This document shows, one piece after another, positions 40,712 through 51,765 of a stretch of DNA of 64,000 nt. The DNA is from Sinonovacula constricta (Eukaryota; Mollusca; Bivalvia; Cardiida; Solecurtidae): the NCBI GenBank assembly GCA_007844125.1, contig CM017558.1:25120071-25184070 (forward strand), in the 5' to 3' direction. The notes beneath the pieces were generated by a model. It saw only the letters and a list, made by a program, of their open reading frames with translations. It made no database searches and was not told the DNA's origin. Made by a program: the position numbers and the translations under genes. How positions within the stretch are numbered: the first letter of the stretch is position 1; each line of letters begins with the position of its first letter.

Positions 40712-40849
40712 CTGTGGAACAGTTTGAACCCATCCAACCAACATCACAAATATTGTCTGGACATTCGCCTGTCACGTGGTCACAAGTTTTGTTTTTGTGA
40801 CAATTGCAGTCAGCCTCGCAATCATGGCCAAATCTTCCTGGCGGACACA
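40712..40849 (-). CDS. Gene A EGF-like exon, type I
   Basis: A 138-bp phase 1-1 exon with acceptor AG at 40851-40850 and GTAAGG donor at 40711-40706. Reads CPPGRFGHDCEADCNC, KTCDHVTGEC, CDVGWMGSNC: eight cysteines. Here the usual CHC is CNC. Confidence 0.87.
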
Positions 40850-40938
40850 CTGTGACGATATATAAAAAACTTGTTTGAGATACACGAAACTTCAATGTAC
40901 TGCTTTATACTCTGGTATGTGTATAGTCCTTCTGTTAC

Positions 40939-41075
40939 TCGTGTATATAGTTAGTATTCCTAATATCCAGTACGACACAGTGTACAATCTCCCGTCAAGT
41001 GTTTATATGTCTCACCTCACTGACACTGGGCACAAGTCCTGTTACAGAAGTATCCGAAGGGACCCGAACTGAATG
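40939..41075 (-). pseudogene. Decayed type II EGF exon of gene A
   Basis: An acceptor AG (41077-41076) opens a reading with clear type II likeness: SGPFGYFCNRTCAQCQ, then a TGA, GETYKHLTGDC, CRTGY and a TAG, followed by TAA. The first cysteine is Phe, the T-C-D position is T-Y-K, and the final cysteine is missing. With three in-frame stops the exon must be skipped if gene A is functional; symmetrical phase 1-1 would allow that. Aligns best with the gene B exon at 15704-15838. Confidence 0.6.
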
Positions 41076-44000
41076 CTTTAATGCATTGAAATAATGGATA
41101 GAATTCTTGTCTCGACAGACATGATAGTCTTGAAAATTTTAATATGCGGCTTATCAATATCTCAAGCTTAAATGGGCATTGGCACACGTTGGTCAAAAAG
41201 AACTCATATAACTTAAAAAATATGTGTAATATGGAAGCCGGATGAAGGTCTTCATTGGAAGCTTTTCTACCTTTTTTTTAAAAGATCGATGTGATATTTG
41301 CTAGGTGGAAACTATTTCTGATGCGTTATTCAGGTATCGTCAATCGTTCTTTATCCACGATCTTTTTAGATGACACCACTTGTAGGCATCTTATTGAATG
41401 CTGTTTGCTTATTTGTTGACACATTAGTGAAGCAGCAATAACAGAAATTCGCACCTGTTCGATGAGACATCTTTAAAAGGAAAAAAACAAAATCTTCAGC
41501 TTACAGTGTAACTGCAACAATAAAGTGCAGTTAATAAGGTAGTGGGCATTACTAGGAATTTTTAGCTTTTTGGCGAGGTCTTGTCGATGTAAAAAACAAT
41601 TGTAATTACAGATGAAACAGACAACTTGAAAGACAATTATTAGAGAATCGAGTTCCCATCAGAGTTACGGTTCGTTTCTCTAACATATTGAGGTAATGGG
41701 TGGACCGTGTAAAAGAGTATTTATTTCTCAGAACAGTCATTGGCGACGGGACGCGTTGAATATATGTAATGCTCCATTAACTTTGCACATGGGGAAAGTC
41801 TGTCTATCGGACTCTGACACTGATGAAATACGGGTCTTTAGTCGATATATGGCGTTTTATTTTTTATAATAATTTTATGCGTCTGTAAATTTCATGCAAA
41901 AATGGCAGAAAACTTGAGATTTTGGTTAAGGTTTTTTTTTTTCTAAACATTGAACGTAAATGTACATTGCGACTTTGTAAGTCCTTTCTTACGAAAGTAG
42001 ATAGGAATGCTCTTTGGTACATCCTTCTATGTTCTGACTGCATGTTATTAAATTGAGAATATCTATTAGCAAGAAAAAAGTCCATAGCCAAAAAAAAACA
42101 ACGTAATCTGAACGATTACTTGAGTATGCACAGTAAAGACTGCCTTTAGATGCAATGTTTATGCAACCTTTCAAGATACAATATACATAAACCGATTTCT
42201 GTAAGGTCCAGGCAAATCCGGTGCTGGTATGCTTTGATATCAGCTTTTAAGTATTTGTGGTCAAGAAATGGTGTTTTTGGACTCTGAATCGGTTTCAAAT
42301 TCAAACTCTAGCCATGTCACATCAAGAGGTACGTATTGAAGAATTGGATGATCTAATTCACTTTTTTTAAAAGGAACGTGGAACACAAACATTTTTTAAT
42401 GAAAGTTTGCAGGTTTGAAACCCACTCTAAAGTTGCTTTCTTTACTCAATGAGTACAAATTTGTTCAGTTATCGTTCATATGAAAGTCGTCTTGAGCGTT
42501 TTATGTGTGGGTATATGCGTGTGTGTGCGCGGGTATTTTAGTGTGTGCGGGCGAGGATATGTTTATGTACTCATCCGATTATAAAGCTAGAAAGGAATCA
42601 CATTTTAAGCATTCCAACGTACTATGTAACAAAAAAGTCTTCGAAACAATTATATTCCTAGGAAAACCATTCTGGTGTTCCAATTCTAAGTATTTTTAGG
42701 ATAATTCTGAGAACGATGTGGACGCATTTATCGAAAACTAAAGATGTTTAAGCCTAATTATTAACATTAGCTAGCAATCAGGCTATAACAGAAATTTGAC
42801 ATATAAACAAACTAGAAATAGAAGCGAAAATAATATCCAGCAAAGGGGAACATATTTAAACTTTAATCTATAACATTTTACATTATATTTATATCGAACA
42901 AAATATAAGGCAGTATGGATTAAATTGAAACAAACATTGAATTCGTTTATCTATTTTTACAACGAATACCTGTTTTCGTTGTCGGTTAGGTCGCCGAATC
43001 TTTACGGACACTTTCAATATCAGGGGCCTAGTTGGGCCTTAATTTATGTGCAATCCCTTGATATGTGCTTCCTGTGGCATTTCCAGAGAAATGATTTTTC
43101 CTAGGATGTACGCGGCGTCGAATAAGCTGCATGTGGTCGGCTTTGTATGAGAAAAACAAATCCATTGTTACTGCAAGTGGGATTTGTCGCATCACATAAC
43201 ACATACTTTTCACTCAGCTTGTTGGCGGTGTTCTTGCGAAACAGTTCATTGTTAACATACTGAAAATCTGGTGTATTGAACGTCATATTTAAGATACTCG
43301 GTGTTTCGCTTGTAATAGATTGAGCTGGCTGTGATCAGATGAAGGAGTTGATTGCGTTCCGTGGTCGTACATCTGTCTGGGAGTTCGCTTCCTTAGGTAA
43401 AGCTTTCGGAATGCTTGTACCCTGTACGCTTGAGTATCGGCTGAAAAAAATGAGATTGTTGGATATATGGTTGTTATGGTTACTGAGCTGTGGTCGTTGT
43501 AGTGTACAGAACTGTGGCTGTTGTGGTCTGCCAAACTGCAGTTGTCGTAATCTACTGAATTGTGATCGCTGTGGTCTACTGAGCCATGGTTGTTATAGTC
43601 TCGTAGCTTTGGTCGTTGTGGTCTACTCAACTGTAGTTGTAGTAGTCTATTGAACTGTGGTTGTTGTGGTCTACTGAGCCATGGTTGTTGTGGTCTAGCA
43701 GCTGTCGAAGTTGGGTTCTACTCAACTGTGGTTGTTGTGGTTTACTGAGCTGTCGTTGCTGTGGTCTACTGAGCTGTCATCGCTGGCTGTGGTCTACTGA
43801 ACTGTAGTTGTACTAGTTTATTGAACTGTGGTTGTTGTGGTCTGCTCAACTGTGGTGTACTGAACTACAGTTGTAGAAGTCTACTGAGCTGTGATTGGTT
43901 TGGTCTACTGAGCTGTGGTTATTGTGGTCTACTTAGCCGTAGTCGTGGTGGTCTACTGAACTGCAGTTATAGTAGTCTACTGAACTGTGGCCCTTCTGGT

Positions 44001-46959
44001 CTACAGAACTGTGGTCGCTGTGGTCTACTGAAGTGTTGACGTTGTGGTCTACTGAAGTATGGTCTTTGTGGTCTATTGAACTGTGGTCGCTGTGGTTGAT
44101 TCGATGGGTCCCTTCAAAGGTTAAGCATGCTGCGTCAGTAGAGGCTGAGTACGCACAGGCTGCCGGGGAACGTTGCTTATTTCATTGACTTATGATAAGC
44201 TGTTTGTGCACTCGTTCCTCTTTCCAGTTGAACATTTAGAACCGAATTTGGATCAGTACCACAAAGTCACGATTTGTATATGTATTTATAATCACTCTAA
44301 CTAAAAGTCTTAATCTATATACAATGTCATTGTATAAAACATATAACTTTATAGCTGCCTTTGGTTTTGATTTTAGCAACTTAATCCATTAGAATGTCGT
44401 CACTTGGATCATATAGAGGACACAATACAACTATTCATACGTTTTGCTTTTGAAAACACTGGCCTCGTTTGTCAGAGGCGGTAACTATTTTTTTGCATTC
44501 AATGCGTTTCCATAAATTGCAAATAAAGTCTGCTGGGAAGAAATGCATGAGGAAATGAAACAAGAATAAAGTGAGAAACTGAAATTGACAAAAAATCTGT
44601 CACGTTCCTGCTTGCATATAACGTTTCTAAAGAATTTCATGGGGATAATGGCAGCGTTTTGGTAGTTGCATTTCTCGGCATATCGCCAAAATTCAACCAA
44701 ATCGCACTTATAAAAACTAAAGCCGAGTAAAATTGAGACAATCGATTATTGTATATGTCAAAGAGAAATGGTTTTATACTTGCAAACAGGACATGACCCT
44801 TACTTTAATCTATGTCATTTTGCAATCTGGTTGTTTTTAAGGATAAATTATAGAGACATTGTTACTGTTAAATATCACTAGTCAAGTAATAAGACAATTG
44901 GTAATATGATTATTATCATTAAACTATGTTCTAATGATTTGCTTGATGTTGATATATGATAAAGGTTTAGTTCTTATTCTAAGTTCGGATTGTTCTTGTT
45001 ACATATCTCCAACTATATAACATATTGAATGACAATGCTTATAATACCATACTAAACATGCTTTTTGGTAAAACATTAGCCTAAATCTATTTAGTCGTGA
45101 GATAAAAAAAGATACAGACAACATATTAAATAATGAAGTATGACAAACGTAAAACTAACAACTTAACGATTATAAGCAAGCCCACATTTGTAGCCGACAG
45201 GTAGGAAAATTACTGTTATTAATAGACAAAATAAATAAAATATTCGAACATTGAATTGAACCGTCGGGCTACAGGAATAGATGCTAATGCTGGTATTTCT
45301 GTAGACATTTTCTGTTATTTCATATCTTAAACTGTGCGTAACACGATAACAAGTGTAGATATGATGTAGTTATTTTGCAAGAAATGAAACGATGAGCATT
45401 TAAAACATTTTTATGTTATTACTTAAGTGACAGAGCAGATGAAACTTATACCTTATAAAAAGAGGTCTCGACATAAACCGCAACTTCGAGAAATTCAGAA
45501 CTGGGCGTGTCGACGATTCGTTTTACACTAAACATTTATCAGCATACTGGTACAGTCCTTAAGCTGTTCGAACCCTAATTTAATACACAAGACCCAACCC
45601 CACAACCCAAGGAACATTTTTGTCTTAAAAGTCTTACATATTAAATACATTCATCCTAAACTCAAGCAAACATAGGTTTGAACTTAAAGGCAATACTTAA
45701 TTATATCGGCGTCTTGATGCAGATAACACATGTTCTTAAAATGAACAGTTGAATATACTATTTTCCTATATAAACTACAATCTCGGGTGCGAAGTGCTAT
45801 TCGAAGGAAAGCCACTGAATTTGGCCAAATAACAAAAACCAGTTACTTGACCATTGTAGTTAATAACTGGCGTGCAAAAAATAAAAACAATGGCTAAATT
45901 CATTTTGAATATGAACTATTTCATAACATGTAACAAAAAATAAAGTTTAACAAATGGCAATAATAAAGAAAAGTCTCATGTAGTATGTCTTTAACAAGAT
46001 TGTAGTTAGTTCTCTGATTACATGCTTACCTCTAAATCAGCCTACGAAGTTTATATTTTATTTTATGGATGTTGTTTGTTTTGTTTGTTATTGTTTATTT
46101 AAAATCGTTTTGCAACTGATTATATTTCAAAAGACACTTAAATTTCTTTGTAATTGTAAAACCTTAAGATTTCAAAAATAATGTTCGTTATGTTAATTCG
46201 ATCTGTATATGCAATATAAGCTCATAAATGCGATTTTTTTTATCTTAAGTAATTAAAATTAGCTTGTTAAATTAACTACAAATATAATTTGTTAAAAAAC
46301 AAAAACATTAAATTCCTCTCTAGAAAGGGAGAAACGTCTTCAGTTTTCAGACACATCCGACAATGCTGGCAGCAAACGGCGATTCATTCAATTCATTGCT
46401 CACTTGTTTGCTACACTTATACTACACTTATAGAAACACGTGACCAACAGTGTTAACAGTCGACAATATAAAGACGCTTGCAAACACTGTGTTAATAGAT
46501 CTTTGCTTGATGCGTCTTTTTGTTTTAATAAATGTATGATGATACAGGGAACCTTCCCAATGGTTGTTGCTTTGATACTTGCGTCAGCCTATGTACGTAG
46601 ATCAAAAGTAAGATAATACAGTTACGCCAAATCAGGTTTACTTTCTGTTCCGTTGTGTTAAGTAACCATCGATAAATTTGCACAAATATCGCGTTCAACC
46701 TTTGTCAATTATTTTGGAAAAAATTAGGAAAACTAATAGAAAAAACCGAGTTTGACGATACAAACACACGTTGAGAGTTGTTAGAAATTTAACAACCCAC
46801 ATTACACCTTTGGTTAGAACACACTAATGGTAAAATAGTACTTTTGAGATTGTGTAGCTTTCTTTTGAAAGAAACATTAATAATATGGTGTAAAAGAATT
46901 ATGAAAACAATGACGTACATCATTTGGTAATATAAAGGTGCTAAATGACACAAACATAC
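41076..46959 (-). other. Gene A intron with minisatellite
   Basis: About 5.9 kb between the EGF exons at 46960 and 40849; a decayed EGF exon lies just below it. The 24-bp minisatellite at about 43460-44100 is the only distinct feature. No other exon could be supported on the minus strand. Confidence 0.5.
43460..44100 (+). repeat. 24-bp minisatellite
   Basis: Imperfect tandem copies of a 24-bp unit such as GTGGTCTACTGAACTGTGG plus GTTGT. The multiple of three yields spurious Cys/Gly/Leu-rich ORFs of 8-residue period. Unit variants differ at a few positions, and some units are shorter or longer. Confidence 0.85.
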
Positions 46960-47097
46960 CTTGTGAGCAAGTAAGTCCCTTCCATCCAGGATCACACCTC
47001 TTGTTAGGACACGAGCCGGTCCCGTGGTGACAGGTCATGTTGTCATAGCAATGGCAGATGGACGAACAGTTTAGTCCAAACGTTCTGAATGGACATT
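46960..47097 (-). CDS. Gene A EGF-like exon, type I
   Basis: A 138-bp phase 1-1 exon with acceptor AG at 47099-47098 and GTATG donor at 46959-46955. Reads ECPFRTFGLNCSSICHC, MTCHHGTGSC, CDPGWKGLTC: all eight cysteines present. It is followed on the minus strand by a long intron (to 40849) that contains the minisatellite and a decayed EGF exon. Confidence 0.85.
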
Positions 47098-47363
47098 CTA
47101 TATAGAATGACAGGCAATGTTTTCTTATAAATGTATATCTATAGAAATGTTTTTTTTTACAAATTTATTTCTATAGACTGTCACATTCAACATTTTGCTC
47201 CAATAAAAACTGATAATAAATTACTAAACCGTAATAATATTTTATTAGTAAAAACACAAAACAGTTTGTTAAATGTAAATGCATATTTGGTGTCTTAAAT
47301 AAAAGATTATCTAGCAAACTTTTCTTTACCTAACACTTTGAAATTAAATATCAGTCCTATTAC

Positions 47364-47498
47364 CGTTATGGCAGGTGGTGCCTGTATATCCCGGCTGACA
47401 ACAATAACACTTTCCTGATATTCTGTTACAGGGGACTCCGTTACGGCAGTGGCCACATGTGAGAGAGCAGTTGTCCCCATACTTTCCGGGAAAGCACA
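47364..47498 (-). CDS. Gene A EGF-like exon, divergent type II with an extra cysteine
   Basis: A 135-bp phase 1-1 exon with acceptor AG at 47500-47499 and GTAAT donor at 47363-47359. Reads CFPGKYGDNCSLTCGHC, CNRISGKC, then CCQPGYTGTTC. The spacing matches type II but an additional Cys follows SGKCY, giving nine cysteines. The unpaired cysteine could form an inter-module or inter-chain bond, or be tolerated drift. No Met lies inside the exon. Confidence 0.8.
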
Positions 47499-47850
47499 CT
47501 ACAATATGACAAGAAATGTGTTCCTAGGAAAATGTATCTAAATGTAAACAAAACGTATTTTGATAAACTGATATAATTTCAATGTAAATATGAAGCATGT
47601 TAAATAATCAGAATGTCACTAAATCAAGAAACTGACCACCTTTGCGGTATTGATGAACTCTAAGTCTGGCAATATTTCAGCAAATATTTTGTAAAGTATG
47701 TGAAAGCTGCTATATTTTAATCGATAATTAAACATTTTGTATTTTACTCAACTTTAATCACCTTATTTGAATTTAATGTTTGAAATGTTTTAATTGCAGT
47801 GGTGTAACTTTTCAAAGATAATATAGTTGGATATTTACAAATAAACATAC
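47499..47850 (-). other. Gene A short intron
   Basis: About 350 bp, AT-rich, nothing recognisable. Confidence 0.5.
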
Positions 47851-47988
47851 CTTCGGAACAATTAAAGCCCTGCCACCCAAGGTCACATCTTCCGTCGGGA
47901 CAGGTCCCTGCCACGTGATCACATTTCACATTGTTATAACAATGACAGATGGAGGAACAGTTCGAACCGAATGTTCCAGGTAAACAGA
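47851..47988 (-). CDS. Gene A EGF-like exon, type I
   Basis: A 138-bp phase 1-1 exon with acceptor AG at 47990-47989 and GTATG donor at 47850-47846. Reads CLPGTFGSNCSSICHC, VKCDHVAGTC, CDLGWQGFNC: eight cysteines of the type I pattern. Confidence 0.87.
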
Positions 47989-48675
47989 CTACAACAGAAA
48001 AAAACACATCATCATATTTAAACCCCAGGTAAGTATTATTTGTTTATATTATCTACTGGCATTGTCTACCTTGGTTTTTACTTAACACATTATATTAACA
48101 TTAAAAAATATACACATATCAACTTTTCCGTAACTATCAATATCATTCAAACAAAAAGAAGTCTTCCGCTATTTACAGTGTATCTCGCAACAATAAAGTG
48201 CAATTATAAAAAAGGTAGAAGGCATGAATTGTTTGGTGAGGTTTTGTTTAACAAAAGCGATCGAGTATGCCGACTTGGACAATTCAGCCATCTGATAATT
48301 ACAGATGTAGCACCAAACGAGACAACAAGAAAGCAAAGTAGCAGACAGTCCTATTTCTATTAGATGTACGATTCGTTTCTCTACGTATTTAGGTGATTAA
48401 TCGACAGCGTAACAGGGTATTAAGTTAACCGGATTGACATCTTTTTATTTGTAACACATGCTCCATACAGCGCATTGGGTGTACTACATAAACTTTTAAT
48501 TTTATGAAATTAACTATAACCTTGTTATATATTGACAACAGCATATATATCTTCTAGTGAAAAGAAAACGTTTCGACAGGATACGTTGCACTGATTATCT
48601 GTAGTACACCAGTTAAACGCACTGCAGTACACGATATATACAATAACAACAAAGAATATGCAATGACTTTCGTAC
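47989..48675 (-). other. Gene A short intron
   Basis: About 690 bp between EGF exons, AT-rich. A plus-strand ORF at 48040-48363 has no recognisable domain and is treated as chance. Confidence 0.5.
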
Positions 48676-48810
48676 TTTCTTTACAAAGTGGAAATTGATA
48701 TCCAGGCGCGCATTGCATGCAGTTTCCTGTCACGTGATTACAATTTTGGTTGTCCTGACATTGTCCACACGTCTTACTACATTCTAAGCCATATGTTCCT
48801 GGAGGACATT
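48676..48810 (-). CDS. Gene A EGF-like exon, type II
   Basis: A 135-bp phase 1-1 exon with acceptor AG at 48812-48811. Reads ECPPGTYGLECSKTCGQC, QNCNHVTGNC, CAPGYQFPLC: eight cysteines. The donor is GTACGA, weaker than the GTAAG/GTATG of most others, and the base before it is A instead of G, so this exon may be spliced less efficiently. It is the first gene A exon downstream of the Polinton-bearing intron. Confidence 0.8.
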
Positions 48811-49324
48811 CTAAATGAAAAAATAAAATCATAGACAAGTGATAAAATATCTGATATATATTACAGTTTTACATAGTACATGGCTATCTAAGACAAGACT
48901 CTGACATATTTTACTTGTGTATGTTTTTATTGTTATTCCTTGATTTTGTGATAATAGTTTTAGCTGTTTCCATTCTTTGCTTTACTTCTTTGGAAACCTA
49001 ATTACGTGTGAGTTTAAATAATTTTTTTCTGTTTTGATTTAGTGTGTGACATGTTGTATACAGGCTCTAAACATCTTTTTTTTGTTTTGTCATATTGAAA
49101 AGTTAATCCGTGAAGGTTTTCGGGTGGTGACTTGTCATGTTATAACGTCATTGAATGGCGACCGTTGAGGTAAAAAATACAGCCTTGTTTTTGGAAATGT
49201 CCACTGGCAGAAACAAAAAAAAGTCATATTAATTAAGTTCGAAGCCCAAAATCTCAACTGCCTATGGATATTTATAATTTCTAAAAGAGAAAGTTGTTGA
49301 CTCTCAAATACGTTTCAGAGAACA

Positions 49325-49330
49325 GGCTTC
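49325..49330 (+). repeat. Target-site duplication of the Polinton, left copy
   Basis: GGCTTC directly abuts the left terminal repeat; GGCTGC at 61850-61855 abuts the right one. Five of six bases match. A 6-bp duplication is the known Polinton signature. Confidence 0.7.
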
Positions 49331-49640
49331 AGCATCAGGGAGGGCCAGCATACCAGTTGGTTTTAGATAATCCACAATGTGACCAGCATAGGTACCCGGA
49401 TTGTGGCACTTGGGGACGAATTGACCCGATCTGCATCCTTGGAGGGGGTTTGGGCCTAGCCTACCAGGTACCCCAACTTTTTGGGGCCCGAGCGGTGACA
49501 GAATGCCCCGCCAGGGTCCTAGATCGGGCAATGAGCCCCTAGGGCCCGATCCTGTTACTATGCTGGCCACATTGCTATGCGATAGGTCTGCCCCACCCTC
49601 TCCGGCAACCCAAACAAATAGTCAGAGCCCTTTGGGGACG
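49331..49640 (+). repeat. Polinton left terminal inverted repeat
   Basis: Starts AGCATCAGGGAGGGCCAGC and matches the reverse complement of the right end for about 310 bp with scattered mismatches and small indels. Similarity stops just after a GGGGAC stretch near 49637. A subterminal inverted pair GATCGGGC/GCCCGATC (49522-49529 and 49544-49551) lies within it. Confidence 0.92.
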
Positions 49641-49713
49641 GCCCACCACCCTCGCAGGCCCAGAGGGGCTGTGGTCCATTAGACCCAAAGATCTCCCAAC
49701 ATCCTCGTGGGAA

Positions 49714-49908
49714 TTAGTCCTCGGCTTTCCTATTCTCTCGGAGAAAATATCGTTTTGCAGTTTCTTTGTTAGACCGCTCAAGCCGATTCATCATATAGGT
49801 CACCATACCAATAAATAGGAGAGGGCCCAAACCACTAATAAATACACAATTTATGATGTTTTTGATTAAACCAATTGCGGAATGTAGATAAGATATCTCG
49901 CGTGATTA
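49714..49908 (-). CDS. Possible small membrane protein ORF near the Polinton left end
   Basis: An open minus-strand frame of about 64 codons ending at TAA (49716-49714). It carries a hydrophobic helix (CVFISGLGPLLFIGMV) followed by a strongly charged tail rich in Arg, Lys and Glu. There is no Met before the helix, so the start may be lost or spliced. A membrane-anchored accessory protein is one reading; chance ORF is another. Confidence 0.3.
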
Positions 49909-50062
49909 TGGATTGCGCAATCACACAGCGTAAATTTAGGTATACTAAAAGCAATTTGCAATTGTCCCAAGAGGGACAGGAACGGTTATAAGAGCTCACT
50001 ATGACAAGACCCATTACAGTCTCCCGTTACCTTAGGAATAGTCCCATTTCTAAAACGACCAT

Positions 50063-50620
50063 TTATATACATAGCGCTTCTTTGCGTCCTTCGTATAGAA
50101 CTCTTGTCGAAGCTACTCCATGTTTTCCTGAGATGCTCTTTTTGGCACGGGCTTCCCGTTTCAGGTCTTGAAGCTTCTTGAGTTCATCTAAAACAAGCCT
50201 ATACTCGACGTCGATATTATTTCTGTCTATTGCTTTGCTTACGATGTCAGAGATGTTATTCAGCTTTGCTAGGGTCATCGCCTCTATGCGCCGATGCTTA
50301 ATGAGTTTATGGGTTAGCCTCCTCCCAGCCACCTTGCCAAAAGCACAGAGGCCCGCGCAACCAAGATACTCAATCTCGAGCCCTACAGCAATCGGAAGGG
50401 CTACGACCGTCGATATGAGAAATACACCTCCGATTCCAAGCCCAGCGCCAATGGACGACAAAGCAGCGTCGGCGCCATCTACAGAAGTAAACGCCTTCTT
50501 GTATTTCTTGCTGAGGCTTGCCCTTCTTTCGGCTTCTCGCATTAACCCTGTCTGGATTCGAGTTATATACTCAAGACGGTAGGTGTGCCAATCACCCTCA
50601 ATTGGCAGGGTGGGATACAA
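50063..50620 (-). CDS. Polinton ORF of unknown function with hydrophobic segment, uninterrupted
   Basis: The longest undamaged ORF of the element. The full open frame is 185 codons; its first ATG is at 50542 and would give about 159 residues. Order: basic N-terminal part (KKYKKAF), a Gly/Val/Leu-rich hydrophobic segment of about 45 residues (GAGLGIGGVFLISTVVALPI onward), then an amphipathic Lys/Glu-rich carboxy-terminal helix region with ISDIVSKAIDR and LDELKKLQDLKREA. I recall similar hypothetical proteins in cnidarian and mollusc Polinton-like elements, but no assigned function. It lies downstream of the fibre-like gene on the same strand. Confidence 0.7.
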   Translation of the reverse strand: MYPTLPIEGDWHTYRLEYITRIQTGLMREAERRASLSKKYKKAFTSVDGADAALSSIGAGLGIGGVFLISTVVALPIAVGLEIEYLGCAGLCAFGKVAGRRLTHKLIKHRRIEAMTLAKLNNISDIVSKAIDRNNIDVEYRLVLDELKKLQDLKREARAKKSISGKHGVASTRVLYEGRKEALCI

Positions 50621-50649
50621 TTGCGTGGCCGTAGGAATCTTTCCGTCTT

Positions 50650-51765
50650 TTATGTCTCGGTTCGATGTTTACTACCCCACATCTCTATTTCAATTAGCAG
50701 TGCAACCACTTCCAAAGCGTCAGTCCGACTCGATTCCCGCGTCTAAAGTTGATAATATCACCTTTATCAACTTCTAGTGGTTGTTGGAAAGTTTTCTCAA
50801 CGGAATAATAGCTTGGATTCTTATTTATATAATAACCGTCTTGATAATTACCACATACTGTAACGCCCACACTCATCCGATCTTCCGAGTTTTCATTACG
50901 TTGGGCCGCAGACAAAGACATGGCCAATATCTTTTCATTTTTTTGTCATGACGTAGCCCACTTTACTATGGCTATTACTATTCGAGTTTGACCCGAACGA
51001 CCATTGAATTTCGCCGCCTACCAAGGGCCCGCACTCTTCCGCTACAGTGGTAATTATAGGCTTGGGAATTTGCCCGTCAACTTTTTTGTTTGTTTGCAGC
51101 ATCGTTTAATGAACTGGAAGATCCAAATTCACTATCCGGTGATTGTTAAGATTAAGGTGACCTCCCATAGCCGTGTCACCGTTTTTCATGAGGACTTCTC
51201 CCTTTAAGAACTTCCATCCTTTCTCGACCATTCTCACCGGAACCGCGTCCGTAGGTAATTCGATTTCACCGAGGTTCATGATCCGACCCCCCATTAGGTC
51301 TACATCACCATCCTAGTCATTTTTTATGTAGTGGGTCAGATCAGGCGCACTCTGTAGCGAAAAAACTGCATCGACGTTAGCCCGATTAGCATGGTCTGCA
51401 CTAGGTCCACCTACCACGCCCACCAAAGATTGTCATTTAACCTCAAGGACGACACTCACCTGCAAACCGTGGTTGTCTATTCTGTTACCACGCTCGCCTC
51501 TAACAGAGATTGTAAGCTCAGAGATTGTCCCCTATCTCATGAGCTTGAACTCGAGATTAGGGAATACGGATGATTTGATCTCCCCGTACGACCAGCCACC
51601 GACAGTGACAACAGCGAGCATACTACTAGAAGCCCCATTCAAGGCGTTCTCAGCGGTGTTCACCTCTTCTTGGGGGACCTGAAATTTACAGGACTGTCCC
51701 CTTGGGCACTTCGCCCTGGTTGAAAGGGCCGACGGGTATGTTCGAAGCTTAAGCAGTTCCAGCAA
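50650..51765 (-). pseudogene. Fibre-like (attachment) protein pseudogene of the Polinton
   Basis: Broken into at least three frames. The part at 51294-51106 has two copies of a motif typical of phage-tail-fibre and virus-fibre shafts (MGGRIMNLGEIELPTDAVP and AMGGHLNLNNHRIVNLDLP). After a frameshift, 50927-50694 holds a carboxy-terminal segment with GDIINFRRG near its end, resembling the last strand of TNF/C1q-like jelly-roll heads. The upstream part (51765-51532, other frame) is of unclear identity. Function by family: receptor-binding spike. This copy is disrupted by stops and frameshifts. Confidence 0.55.

Noticed and set aside
43289..44039. Cys/Gly/Leu-rich repeat ORFs suggesting a small cysteine-rich repeat protein, or a CRISPR-like array
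   Set aside because: Explained by the 24-bp minisatellite; units are contiguous without unique spacers and there is no start, splice or flanking gene support.
49304..49570. ORFs on both strands over the left Polinton end
   Set aside because: Lie within the terminal inverted repeat and have no protein-like character; the right repeat has the mirror ORFs.
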